From NCBI GenBank assembly GCA_022793065.1, contig JAAWCE010000001.1, positions 1 to 64,000 on the forward strand: a DNA stretch of 64,000 nt, given 5' to 3'. Positions 17,787 through 27,466 of the stretch are shown here, in pieces; the stretch's first letter is position 1; each line of letters starts with the position of its first letter. The stretch comes from Lachnospiraceae bacterium. Its GTDB lineage: Bacteria; Bacillota; Clostridia; Lachnospirales; Lachnospiraceae. The translations under genes were made by a program, and so were the position numbers. The notes beneath the pieces were generated by a model. The model searched no databases, had not been told where the DNA came from, and saw only the letters and a program-made list of their open reading frames with translations.

Positions 17787-18727
17787 ATGAAGAAAATTGC
17801 GTTTGTGATACCATATATAATTCAGGGGGGGGTAAACTGCCAGCGTATTTTCCGTTTTGGCTTATGACATGTGGGTACAATCCGGATATTGATTTTCTGC
17901 TGTTTACCAATGACACTACGGCGTATGAGTATCCGCCAAACGTAAAGGTATATGTTACAACAATGGAACAAATGGCGAATCTGTTCCAGAAACATTTTGA
18001 TTTTCCATTGGCACTTTGTCAACCTTATAAGTTATGCGATTTTAAACCCACATATGGCGAGGTGTTTTCGGAATATTTGATTGACTATGATTATTGGGGG
18101 TATTGTGATTGTGATTTGTTCTGGGGTAATATTCGCAGATTTATATCGGATAAAATTCTTGACAAATATCAGAGGATTTATACTCGTGGACATTGCAGTG
18201 TTTTCAGGAACACCCAGAAGGTGAATTCCTGGTATCGGACATTGCCGGGAAAAGGGTGTCAGGATTGGAAGAAGGTTTTGTCAGGGCAGGATTCCTTTTG
18301 TTTTGACGAATGGGCGGGGCATTGCGGCGGCGGTTTTTCGGCTATTATGAAAGCGAACGGAATTGAAATGTATGATAGGGCTGATATGGCGGATCTGAAC
18401 AGGGCAAAGGGATATTTTAAAGTGAACCGATGGGTGGGAATGAACAAAAGAATTGCATTCCATTTTGTCAAAGGAAAACTGGAGGTTGTAGATGTGGCCG
18501 GAAATCCTTTGCAGGAAGCGCTATATGTGCATTTTCAGAAGCGCCGGATTTCATACAAGATAACAAAGGCAGATAAGGATGAGTTCTATTTTAGCGCTCC
18601 AGGTGTTATTGGGGATGAGATATTGGAAGACAGATGTGGAGAACTGTGTTATGAAATGAAATACATGGCCGGAAAAATACAAAAGAAAGTCCGACAGCTA
18701 AGAACAAGGAGAGAATCCGTTTTGTGA
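17787..18727 (+). pseudogene. DUF6625-type glycosyltransferase, out of frame at G8
   Basis: The ATG at 17787 has a ribosome site and encodes MKKIAFVIPYIIQ. After a run of eight G (17825-17832) the frame is wrong and stops within about ten codons. The other frame continues GKLPAYFPFWLM and onward to 18727, with SEYLIDYDYWGYCDCDLFWG holding the DxD metal motif. The family normally begins IAFVIPYFGKxPNYF, so the two halves are one protein of about 313 residues. Adding one G, or removing two, restores the frame. It is a candidate slipped-strand switch; assembly error is the alternative. The 3' part could be expressed alone from 17864, but would lack the N-terminal strand. Confidence 0.82.
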
Positions 18728-18775
18728 TATGAATTAAGTCGGGAAATCGTAAGTGAATTGCAGGAAGCGATATAA

Positions 18776-19942
18776 ATGGATTGGGGAACGGATATCATTA
18801 TGAAGATACTGATAGTAAAAACATTTCCGGGTGAAATCAGGTGTGATAAAGCCGATTATAACAATCAGGAAGTGGGGTTGGCGCGTGCGCTCATAAAATG
18901 CGGACATCAATGTGACATTATATGCTGTGCGGACGGTAAACCTTCTAAGAAGGTAATACATACGGATTATGGGAGAGATATCATATTATATTGTGCCAGA
19001 GCCGTTAAAGTATTGAAAAATGGATTTTTTATTCGTTCTGCATCCTTATTTGCCCGATATGATATTCTTCAGGTCAACGAATATAATCAGATGTTTGCCT
19101 GGCATATGGCCGGAAAATATCCCAATAAGACCATAATATATCATGGCCCGTATTACAGTCCCTTTAATAAAAGATATAACTTGATGGCAAAATGTTTTGA
19201 CCTTGTTTTTCTGAAACGATATCTGCGGCTGAATACTTTTTTTATAACCAAAAGCAGACTTGCGGAGGCGTATCTCAGGGGAAAGGGCATTGAAAATATT
19301 ACCGCTGTGGGCGTTGGAATTGACAGGGAAGTGCTGAGTACAAGAAGAGAAGACACATTAGATTTTCTTCAAAAAGCAAAGAGAAATGGGGATAAGAAAC
19401 TTATCTATATTGGGAGGTTAGAACCAAGGAGGAACATTTTTTTCTTATTGGATATATTAAAAGAATTAAACAAAAGAGTGCGTGTCTCACTTATTTTGGT
19501 GGGAAAAGGGGACAAGGCATATAAGGATGATTTTTTTCGCAGGGCGAAGGAATTAGACTTATTGGAGCGAATTATTTACCGTGAACAAATAGAGCAAAAA
19601 TATATGGAACAGTTATATGGATGTGCAGAAGTGTTTTTGCTGCCCACAATTTATGATATATATGGCATGGTTCTTTTGGAGGCAATGTATTTTAAGAAAG
19701 CAGTGGTTACAACCGTAAACGGTGGATCAAATATGATGATGGAAAACGGAAAAAACGGATTTGTAATAGATACTTTTGATATTGCTCCATGGTGTGATAT
19801 CATACGGCGGCTTTTTGAGGACGAGGAATACAGGCAAAAGATTGGGGACAGCGCTCATAGGACAGTCAGTGAATCATATACATGGGAGGCGCTTTCCGGA
19901 AAATTTCTTGCGATATATCATAGGATGATTTTACAAAAATAG
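18776..19942 (+). CDS. glycosyltransferase family 4
   Basis: A 388-residue GT4 enzyme with the donor-domain motifs KLIYIGRLEPRRNIFFLLDI and YDIYGMVLLEAMYFKKAVV. A mobile N-terminal loop contains DKADYNNQEVGLARALIKCGH. The ATG at 18776 follows AGGAAG by 9 bases. The in-frame ATG at 18800 gives the more typical start MKILIVKTFP and cannot be excluded. It is the fourth glycosyltransferase of operon 1. Confidence 0.88.
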   Translation: MDWGTDIIMKILIVKTFPGEIRCDKADYNNQEVGLARALIKCGHQCDIICCADGKPSKKVIHTDYGRDIILYCARAVKVLKNGFFIRSASLFARYDILQVNEYNQMFAWHMAGKYPNKTIIYHGPYYSPFNKRYNLMAKCFDLVFLKRYLRLNTFFITKSRLAEAYLRGKGIENITAVGVGIDREVLSTRREDTLDFLQKAKRNGDKKLIYIGRLEPRRNIFFLLDILKELNKRVRVSLILVGKGDKAYKDDFFRRAKELDLLERIIYREQIEQKYMEQLYGCAEVFLLPTIYDIYGMVLLEAMYFKKAVVTTVNGGSNMMMENGKNGFVIDTFDIAPWCDIIRRLFEDEEYRQKIGDSAHRTVSESYTWEALSGKFLAIYHRMILQK

Positions 19943-19991
19943 AGTAATTGTGGAAAATTGCCATTTCAAAAGACTGACAGGAGGAGCCGGT

Positions 19992-21164
19992 ATGCAGGAG
20001 AAAAAATTAAACGGTACGGTCATTGTAACTTATCGATGCAATGCAAGGTGTACCATGTGCAACAGATATAAAGCGCCGTCTAAACCAGAAGAGGAAATTT
20101 CGGCAGAAACCATTAGAAAATTGCCCAAAATGTATTTTACAAATATTACCGGAGGAGAACCGTTTATCCGTAAGGATTTGAAGGATATTGTAAGAGAACT
20201 GTATAAGAAGAGTGATAGAATCGTAATTTCCACCAATGGATATTTTACGGAACGGATTGTAGAACTCTGTAAGGAATTCCCTGACATTGGAATTAGAATT
20301 TCCATTGAAGGTCTGGAAAAGACAAACGATGAAATCAGAGGTTTTCCTGACGGGTATCAAAGAGGATACAGGACATTGAAAACCCTGGTGAAAATGGGAA
20401 TGAAAGATGTGGGATTCGGCATGACGGTTCAGGATCGAAATGCGCCGGACTTGGTTCCGCTGTATAAAATTGCGGATGAGATGGGGATGGAATTTGCCAC
20501 CGCAAGTCTGCACAACAGCTTTTATTTCGTAGAGAATAAAAATATAATCCATGACCGTCCCATGGTGGCGGAGCAGTTTGAAAAACTGGTCAATGAATTG
20601 TTGGCGAGCCATAGCCCTAAAAAGTGGTTCCGGGCTTATTTTAATCATGGTCTGATTCATTACATATATGGACAGAAGCGTCTGCTGCCCTGCGATATGA
20701 GTTTTGATACGTTTTTTATTGATCCATATGGTGATGTGATGCCTTGTAATGGGACAAAGGACAAGGAAGTTATGGGAAATTTAAATGTCCAGACATGGGA
20801 CGAGTTATGGAACAGCGCAAAAGCGAAAGAAGTGCGTGGGAAAGTTCGCTGTTGTAACAGGAATTGCTGGATGATTGGTTCCGTATCTCCGGCCATGCAT
20901 AAATATATCTGGGTTCCGGCCTGGTGGGTTATCCGACATAAGACAAAATTTTGGACAAAAAAGAAATACAGTATGTATGAACTGAAGTGCTGCAGGGAGT
21001 ATCGGGACGGGAAAGTAAGCAAGGAAGAACTGGATCGGTGCAGCACTTGCGACCTTACGGCAATGGTCAGCGACGGATTAAGCGAAAGCAGCAGAGAACA
21101 GCTATTGGACAGGAGCGGAGAGGAAATTGTTGCCGCTGATGTGAAGGAGCAGATGAAATATTGA
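19992..21164 (+). CDS. radical SAM/SPASM protein in glycan operon
   Basis: A 390-residue radical SAM enzyme. The 4Fe-4S cluster motif is CNARCTMC near residues 16-23, followed by ITGGEPFIRKDL. The C-terminal part has a cysteine cluster (LPCDMSFD, MPCNGT, CCNRNCW and CSTCDL) resembling a SPASM domain with auxiliary clusters. The ATG at 19992 is chosen because GACAGGAGGAG lies just upstream. Its substrate is unknown. A sugar or glycolipid modification is suggested only by the operon context. No small precursor peptide was found beside it. Confidence 0.85.
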   Translation: MQEKKLNGTVIVTYRCNARCTMCNRYKAPSKPEEEISAETIRKLPKMYFTNITGGEPFIRKDLKDIVRELYKKSDRIVISTNGYFTERIVELCKEFPDIGIRISIEGLEKTNDEIRGFPDGYQRGYRTLKTLVKMGMKDVGFGMTVQDRNAPDLVPLYKIADEMGMEFATASLHNSFYFVENKNIIHDRPMVAEQFEKLVNELLASHSPKKWFRAYFNHGLIHYIYGQKRLLPCDMSFDTFFIDPYGDVMPCNGTKDKEVMGNLNVQTWDELWNSAKAKEVRGKVRCCNRNCWMIGSVSPAMHKYIWVPAWWVIRHKTKFWTKKKYSMYELKCCREYRDGKVSKEELDRCSTCDLTAMVSDGLSESSREQLLDRSGEEIVAADVKEQMKY

Positions 21165-21193
21165 TTGGTATGCGCCGCACTGGGGGTATAAAA

Positions 21194-22201
21194 ATGGAAA
21201 AGAAGCATTATGGTGCAATTGACGGCCTGAAAGCTTTTTCATGTATCGGTATTGCCCTGATGCATATAAAAAGTAATACCGGTTATGAAATAGGCGGGTT
21301 TCTTTATAATCAATTTATTGGTTCATTGGGAAATTTAGTCTATTTATTTATGATAATCAGTGCATTTGGAATGTGCTGCGGATATTATGAAGGAATTCTG
21401 GAAAACAGGATTACAGTGGGAGAATTTTATAGCAAGCGGTATAGAAAAATATGGCCCTGTTTTGCTGTACTCTGTTTTCTTGACCTGGCAGTTTCGCCCG
21501 GTGCGGAGGCGGTATATGAAGTTTTTGCCAATTTGACACTATGTTTTGGACTTTTGCCGGACAAGCATATGTCTGTGATTGGCGTAGGGTGGTTTTTGGG
21601 GCTGGCGTTTGTATTTTATCTGCTTTTTCCCTTTTTTTGTTGGCTTCTTTCTCATAAGATGCGGGCGTGGTTTTCCTTTGGCATTGCTTTTCTGTTTCAT
21701 TTTTTATGCAAATACTATTTTAAGACGGATAGCATAAATATCTGTTATAGCGGCGTTTACTTTATGGCTGGCGGATTGATTTATCTGTATAGAATTCCAT
21801 TGGAGAAAGCTGTAGGAAGGTATCGGTGGATATTTCTGAGTATGTGTCTGGCGGGCGGAGCGGCGGCGTTTGTAATTGGAATCAGTATGCCTGTTATGCT
21901 GATATTGTTTTCTTTCATGGTTATCTGCACATTGGGGGGAAAAGATCAATTGGGGGGGGTATCGGAAGGTAAGGCAAAATTGTTGGAGAGTAGAGTGGCA
22001 AAGTTGATTGGCGGTTTCAGCATGGAAATCTATCTCAGCCACATGTTAGTATTTCGAGTGGTGGAAAGATTAGGGCTTTTGCATATGTTTTCCATTGATT
22101 GGTTGAATTATGCGACTGTCAGTTGTGTGGTAGTGAGCGGGTCGTTGGTTTTTTCTATTGTTATGAAGAAAGGGATGCAGATAATTGGAAAAGAGGGGTA
22201 A
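21194..22201 (+). CDS. acyltransferase family 3 membrane protein
   Basis: A 335-residue integral membrane acyltransferase, expected to O-acetylate or otherwise acylate glycan units at the membrane. It starts MEKKHYGAIDGLKAFSCIGI with the HIKSNTG histidine region and has about ten membrane helices. The ATG at 21194 is preceded by GGGGGTATAAAA, the same leader end as the gene at 48996. A run of eight G (21952-21959) lies in the coding sequence and is in frame here, so a single slip would truncate the protein by about 80 residues. Confidence 0.88.
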   Translation: MEKKHYGAIDGLKAFSCIGIALMHIKSNTGYEIGGFLYNQFIGSLGNLVYLFMIISAFGMCCGYYEGILENRITVGEFYSKRYRKIWPCFAVLCFLDLAVSPGAEAVYEVFANLTLCFGLLPDKHMSVIGVGWFLGLAFVFYLLFPFFCWLLSHKMRAWFSFGIAFLFHFLCKYYFKTDSINICYSGVYFMAGGLIYLYRIPLEKAVGRYRWIFLSMCLAGGAAAFVIGISMPVMLILFSFMVICTLGGKDQLGGVSEGKAKLLESRVAKLIGGFSMEIYLSHMLVFRVVERLGLLHMFSIDWLNYATVSCVVVSGSLVFSIVMKKGMQIIGKEG

Positions 22202-22202
22202 A

Positions 22203-23139
22203 ATGAAAGTTTCAGTACTTTTATGTACATATAACGGTGAAAAATATGTGGAAGAACAGTTGAAATCATTGTTATGGCAAACGCATATGCCGGATGAAGT
22301 GATTATTATAGACGATTTGTCCACGGACAATACGGTGGGAGCGGTAAAAAACTTTATTCTTGAAAATTTGCTTTCCGAGAAATGGAAATTGATTGTAAAC
22401 GAAGAAAATAAGGGTTGGAAACGAAATTTTATGGAAGGGATTAGACTTACAAAAGGAGATATCCTTTTTTTCTGTGACCAGGATGATGTGTGGTTTCAAA
22501 ATAAAGTTGAATTAATGTATGATTTTCTTGAACAACATCCCGAAGTGAAGATTGCGGCCACGGATACCACGTCCTGGATGGGGGGGGGCATATGACAAGT
22601 TGGTTTCAAAAAAAGGCGGATTTCAGATGATTGAAATGACATCTGAGAATTTTCACAATCGGAGGCCGGGATGTGCAATGGCAGTCAGAAAAGAGTATGT
22701 GGAAGCGGTGTCTCATCTATACTGCGACAGCCGATGGTCGCATGACAATTTTTTCTGGAAGATAGGGTCTGTGGATGGGGTTCTGGCTTTATTGACCACC
22801 AGCACAAGCCTTTATAGGATACATGCGGAAAATGCGTCGCGGAATAAGAGGAATTGTGAAAATGCTGTAAGAGAGCTGGAATTACAGAGAACCATACTGG
22901 AAATGTTGGAAAAATATATTGCTGAGAACAAAACGAAAATACTGCATGCAGAAGAGAAATATCAGGTAATACATCATAAATTATCAGGGATTCAATATCG
23001 GATTAAGTTTTTTGAGAGTAGAAATCCATATTATTTTTGTAAAGTAGTCCTGGGATATAGGGATGGTTATCCTCATATGCGTCAGGCGGCGGGTGATTTT
23101 CTGCTCGCATATCATCTTATTAGAAAGACAAAAGTATAA
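22203..23139 (+). pseudogene. glycosyltransferase family 2, out of frame at G9
   Basis: The 5' half encodes a GT-A domain: MKVSVLLCTYNGEKYVEEQL, DDLSTDNT and FFCDQDDVW. After nine G (22580-22588) the frame reads GGGI and stops at 22595. The other frame continues AYDKLVSKKGGFQM through RRPGCAMAVRKEYVEAV to 23139. This matches the usual rhamnosyltransferase-like GT2 layout. Losing one G gives one open frame of about 312 residues. The stop overlaps the ATG of the polymerase gene, so translational coupling depends on the frame state. It is a candidate phase-variable gene or an assembly error. Confidence 0.85.
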
Positions 23140-24251
23140 TGAAAATTAAGTTTAGAAGCATAAACATAGCGGAAATTTTGTTCCTGTTGTCCTGGACTAT
23201 CCTGATGGCGGGCAAGGGAATGGGGTATTCAGCCACGGATATCATATATCGGAATATAAGTTGGGCTGCAATTGCGTTTGCACTTATGAAAGTTTTGATT
23301 ACTCAATATGACAGACATGAATTAATTGCATGTATCTTATTAAACCTTTTGGGAATATTGGTTTGGATATTTTCAGGGGGGACTACGGTGCTTATGACAA
23401 TGGTTATAATTACATCTATGAAGGGTGTTGACTATAAGTACGTGTTTAAAATTAGCTTATGGATACGTGGATTCATGTTTGTTGTCAGAACCTCACTGGC
23501 CATTATGGGTATATTGGATGATCAGCACATGAGTTTCTATTTGAATGGAGGAATCAGAATCAGATATGCGTTGGGATTCGGACATCCCAATGCGACACAT
23601 TTTAATCTGTTTGTGGTAGTTGTATTGTGTGTGCTTGTGTATCACTACAAGCTCAAGACTTATCATTACTTGGCATTGTTTTTATATAATATATATATAT
23701 TCCGATACACGGACTCACGGGCGGGTTTTTTAATGACAGCCTTGTTCATTGGAGTTAGTTTTTTGGCCTCACGTAAATATATAGGAAAATTTATGTGGGA
23801 TGTGGTGGCGCGGGTTGCAAACAAAGCGTTTATTGTAACATCCGCTGCAAGTATTATCGTGTCGGTGCTATTCTGGAAAGTTGATATTTTAAGATCCTGG
23901 GGAACTTTTTCTTCCAGGTTTGGTACGGCAATTTATGTGATGGAAAATAATTTGGTGAATTTATTTGGAACCCGTGGGATTTCTACGGATCTTGGCATGG
24001 TCTACTTTATGTATGCAGATGGGATTCTGTTTTTTATGTTGTTTATGTTAGGGTATTACATATTGTTGAAAAAGTATACAAAACAGAGTGATATTTATTT
24101 TCTGTTGGCATGCTGCTGTTATGCGGTGTATTGTCTGTCGGAAGCATATGCGGATTCTATTCTTATGAACGTTACATTGCTTGCGTTTGGACAATTGCTG
24201 TATTGCAGTCAGAGGGACGAAGAGATTGGGAGACAAAAGAGATTACCGTAA
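23139..24251 (+). CDS. oligosaccharide repeat-unit polymerase (Wzy-like)
   Basis: A 370-residue protein with about ten membrane helices and a long extracytoplasmic loop. It contains RIRYALGFGHPNATH near residues 143-157 and RYTDSRAGF near 187-195. This hydrophobic layout between glycosyltransferase and flippase genes is that of Wzy, which joins repeat units on the outer face of the membrane. The gene at 50682 carries the matching motif LGLGHPN and a similar layout. Its ATG overlaps the stop of the previous gene by one base. Confidence 0.8.
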   Translation: MKIKFRSINIAEILFLLSWTILMAGKGMGYSATDIIYRNISWAAIAFALMKVLITQYDRHELIACILLNLLGILVWIFSGGTTVLMTMVIITSMKGVDYKYVFKISLWIRGFMFVVRTSLAIMGILDDQHMSFYLNGGIRIRYALGFGHPNATHFNLFVVVVLCVLVYHYKLKTYHYLALFLYNIYIFRYTDSRAGFLMTALFIGVSFLASRKYIGKFMWDVVARVANKAFIVTSAASIIVSVLFWKVDILRSWGTFSSRFGTAIYVMENNLVNLFGTRGISTDLGMVYFMYADGILFFMLFMLGYYILLKKYTKQSDIYFLLACCCYAVYCLSEAYADSILMNVTLLAFGQLLYCSQRDEEIGRQKRLP

Positions 24252-24301
24252 AGCCCGAAAGTTGTGACTGTAAGTGGAATAAAATACCGGGGGAGGGTAT
24301 T

Positions 24302-24874
24302 ATGGACGAACAAAGAAAAAGAAAGCTGCAGATGTTGGGATTATTGTTCTGTCAGGGGGGATGGAACAAGGCTGCATATATAAAAAAGAAACATATATTT
24401 CACCATATGGGTGAAAAATGTTATTACCATCCTTTTTTGCTTCCGGCAGAGCCTCATCTGGTGTCGCTGGGAGATAATGTATTTGTTGGGACAGGTGTAA
24501 GGCTTATTACACATAATATGGCAAATTGTGTTTATAATCATGACGGGAATTATAATGAGGAGCAGGCGCTGATTCCTCAGGTTGGGACAATTGTAATCGG
24601 CAATAATGTGTTTATTGGCGCGGGGGCAATGATATTACCGAATGTGACGATTGGTAATAACTGTATTATAGCAGCGGGCGCGGTGGTTACAAAAGATGTC
24701 AGTGACGGTGTTGTGGCGGCGGGCGTACCAGCCAGGGAAATTGGAAAATATGATAAGGAAGCGCTGAAGTGTATTCAATATAATAAGGATTTTTATAAGG
24801 CCACAGGACAAATGAAAGATAAAACATTATGGGAAAAGGAAGTATATTATTTCTGGGAATATGGAAGAAAATAG
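24302..24874 (+). CDS. left-handed beta-helix acyltransferase
   Basis: A 190-residue hexapeptide-repeat transferase of the CatB/maltose acetyltransferase type. Repeats such as VSLGDNVFVGTGV, IVIGNNVFIGAGAMILPNV and CIIAAGAVVTKDV form the beta-helix. H119-type catalytic residues are likely in the ITHNMAN loop. The ATG at 24302 follows GGGGGAGGGTATT. It probably O-acetylates a sugar of the operon 1 glycan. It is unlike the membrane acyltransferase at 21194, so two acylations may occur. Confidence 0.85.
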   Translation: MDEQRKRKLQMLGLLFCQGGWNKAAYIKKKHIFHHMGEKCYYHPFLLPAEPHLVSLGDNVFVGTGVRLITHNMANCVYNHDGNYNEEQALIPQVGTIVIGNNVFIGAGAMILPNVTIGNNCIIAAGAVVTKDVSDGVVAAGVPAREIGKYDKEALKCIQYNKDFYKATGQMKDKTLWEKEVYYFWEYGRK

Positions 24875-24878
24875 TTCG

Positions 24879-24913
24879 GCTAAGAAATGTCAATCCATTT
24901 ATTAAAAATGTTT
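24879..24913 (+). repeat. dispersed leader repeat, copy in operon 1
   Basis: This 35-base stretch is identical to 29032-29066, and its first 15 bases match 13810-13824. All three copies lie shortly before a gene start: flippase, uxuA and GNAT. Here it is followed by a small hairpin GCGGT/ACCGC and the flippase ribosome site. Confidence 0.8.
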
Positions 24914-24967
24914 AGCAGTATGCGGTTGATTTGACACCGCTGTATCATGAGCACAAGGGGGATATGT

Positions 24968-26424
24968 ATGGCAAAAAGCCTTAAAAAAATTTCATGTACC
25001 AGAGTGCATACCAAGTGCTGATGGTAATCAGCCCGCTCATTACTTCTCCGTATTTATCAAGAGTGTTGGGGGCTGAGAATATAGGGATTTATTCTTATTG
25101 TCATTCTATTGCATTTTATTTTGGGATTTTTGCCATCCTCGGAATAGGGAATTATGGAAACAGGGCTATTTCCAGGGTATGCAGGCAGGGGCGGGAAAGG
25201 ATAAGCCGGGAATTTTGTGAGATTTATTGTATGCAGGCTATGGCGTCAATTGTTGTTCTGTTTGCATATTTGGTATATGTCATCTCTTTTTCCGGCGCGT
25301 ACAGAATAATTTTTCTTTTTGAAATTTTGTATGTGCTGTCTGTGGGTATGGATATTTCATGGTTGTATTTCGGAATGGAGAAGTTTGAAATTACCACAAA
25401 GCTGAATTTTTCCGTCAGAGTAATTACGATTATAAGTATATTGTTGTTTGTGAAAACGGTGGATGACTTGAAGTGGTATGCATTCATTATGTCAGGGGGG
25501 AGTTTTGCAGCGAATCTGGTTCTTTGGATGGGAATTGGAAAATGTACTACTATTGTAAAAATAGAGTGGAGAAATGTTATCAGGCATTTTAAACCAAATT
25601 TTATTTTGTTTATCCCCAATATTTCACTGGCAGTATTTCACTATATGGATAAGGTGATGGTGGGAATTCTATCCACAATGGACGAGGTGGGATATTATGC
25701 AAACGCGGATAAAGTGATAAATATTCCTTTGGGGTTGATAACCGCTCTGGGCGTGGTCATGATGCCGCGGATTACAAAACTGGAAGAAGAGGGAAATAGT
25801 AAAGCAGTCGCGGCTTACATAGAAAATTCTTTGATTTTTTCTTCCTGGATGGGGATTGCAATGAGCGTGGGAATTATGGCGGTTTCCTCTGACTTTGTAC
25901 CGGTGTTTTTTGGAAATGGATTTGAAGCGTGTGTGAATCTGCTAAGACTGTTTGGACCGGCTGTTTTCATAAAGGCCTGGTCGGGAGCCATTAAAAACCA
26001 GTATATTGTTCCCTCCGGAAAAGATAAGGAATTAAATTTTTCAGTGGTGGGCGCTGCGGCTGTGAATCTTATTCTGAATGGGATATTGATTCCTGTTATG
26101 GGATCTATGGGAGCCGTAATAGGGACCTTTGCAGCGGAACTTTCACTTTTGATATTTTATATGATCTGTGCGAAAAAGAAGATTAATTTTCTAGTTCCCT
26201 TAAAATGGACCATGCTTTTTGTGGGAATCGGAATGGTTATGTTTCTTTTTGTTATTTTCATTACATCACATATTTCATCCAATGTGGTTAGTTTATTGGC
26301 GGGAGTCGGAGGGGGAGCGGCAGTATATTGTGGGCTTTCGGTGATGATATTCCATATATTTCACTGGAAACCATTTTTGGATATGCGGGCGCAAGTATTG
26401 AGCAGATTCAGGAAAAGATCGTAA
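24968..26424 (+). CDS. polysaccharide flippase (Wzx), 5' end out of frame at A7
   Basis: A MOP-family flippase with about 12-14 membrane helices, which moves lipid-linked repeat units across the membrane. Frame 24994-26424 encodes MYQSAYQVLMVISPLITSPY and the rest. The ATG at 24968, after AAGGGGGA, encodes MAKSLKKI and then runs out of frame. With one more A in the A7 run (24983-24989) it reads MAKSLKKNFMYQSAYQ, the usual start of this family (KSLKKNFIYN). So either translation starts at 24994 without a good ribosome site, or the gene is switched or mutated in the A run. Confidence 0.85.
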
Positions 26425-26515
26425 ATCAGAATTTAAGATTATTTAAGAGATTTGATTGCCATGTGGATGATATTCGGGTATACTGAAAATGGTGAACTTA
26501 AAAATTTATAAATCA

Positions 26516-26554
26516 AGTAGTCGTTTTTGACTATACCATGATTATACCAGGGGA
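26516..26554 (+). repeat. conserved hairpin leader, copy 2
   Basis: TAGTCG, a 4-nt loop and TGACTA, then TACCATGATTATACC and GGGGAG. It matches 103-140 with only a few changes and sits at the same distance from a start codon. Confidence 0.6.
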
Positions 26555-26561
26555 GATGTGT

Positions 26562-27425
26562 ATGGATATTTTCTTAATGAAACCCAAAATAGATTTTGCA
26601 TTTAAGGAAATTATGGAAGATGAAAAGGCGCGGGTGGGATTTCTGTCGGCAGTTATGGGACTAAATCCCAAAGATATCAAGGAAACACGTATTTTAAATA
26701 CGAATCTGAGTAAAAAGCATGGGGATGATAAACAAGGGATATTGGATGTTCATCTGTTGATGAACGACAATTTGGAAATTAATATTGAAATTCAACTTGC
26801 AGAATTAAAGGTATGGGCAGACCGCTCGCTGTTTTATTTGGCTAAAATGTTCACTGACCAGATTAGTCCCGGCGACAGTTATCGTGTATTTAAGAAATGT
26901 GTAAGTATCAGTATACTGGATTTTAAGCTTTTTGATAAAGCAGAAGGCTTTTATTCCAGATTTCATATCCGAGAGGATACTTGTGGATTTCTGTATACTG
27001 ACAAGATGGAATTTCATGTAATAGAATTACCAAAACTTCCGTTAGGAATAAGTGAGGGAAGCCCAGAGATTGAGCTGTGGGCAAAATTTATCAATGCGGA
27101 GCGAAAGGAGGAATTTGATATGTTGGCAGAGAGAAATCCGTATATAGAGAGTGCATATGAACGCTTGCAGATTATCAGTCAAGATAGCGGGAAGCGGATG
27201 GAATATGAAGCTAGGGAAAAGGCCATTCGAGATTACAATGAAGGGCTGTTGGAGGCGGAAGCGCGGGGAGAAGCGCGCGGGGAGAAGCGCGGAGAGAAGC
27301 GCGGGGAACAGCGTGTCAATAAATTGATTACTTTGCTGTTGCGGGACGGCAGATATGAAGATTTGAAACAATCTGCAGAGGATACAGGGTTTCAACATCA
27401 ACTTATGAAAGAATATGACATTTGA
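26562..27425 (+). CDS. Rpn family PD-(D/E)XK nuclease/putative transposase
   Basis: A 287-residue protein of the Rpn (recombination-promoting nuclease) family. The N-terminus DIFLMKPKIDFAFKEIMED is typical. The nuclease core is D in GILDVHLL with INIEIQ (a D...ExQ variant of the PD-(D/E)XK motif). The C-terminus has RGE-type repeats (EARGEARGEKRGEKRGEQR) and a final helix. The ATG at 26562 follows GGGGAG by seven bases. Rpn proteins promote RecA-independent recombination in E. coli; the role here is inferred. Confidence 0.85.
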   Translation: MDIFLMKPKIDFAFKEIMEDEKARVGFLSAVMGLNPKDIKETRILNTNLSKKHGDDKQGILDVHLLMNDNLEINIEIQLAELKVWADRSLFYLAKMFTDQISPGDSYRVFKKCVSISILDFKLFDKAEGFYSRFHIREDTCGFLYTDKMEFHVIELPKLPLGISEGSPEIELWAKFINAERKEEFDMLAERNPYIESAYERLQIISQDSGKRMEYEAREKAIRDYNEGLLEAEARGEARGEKRGEKRGEQRVNKLITLLLRDGRYEDLKQSAEDTGFQHQLMKEYDI

Positions 27426-27466
27426 TAGAAAGCAAATTTTAGACATGCCTTAGAACGGGAGAAAAA

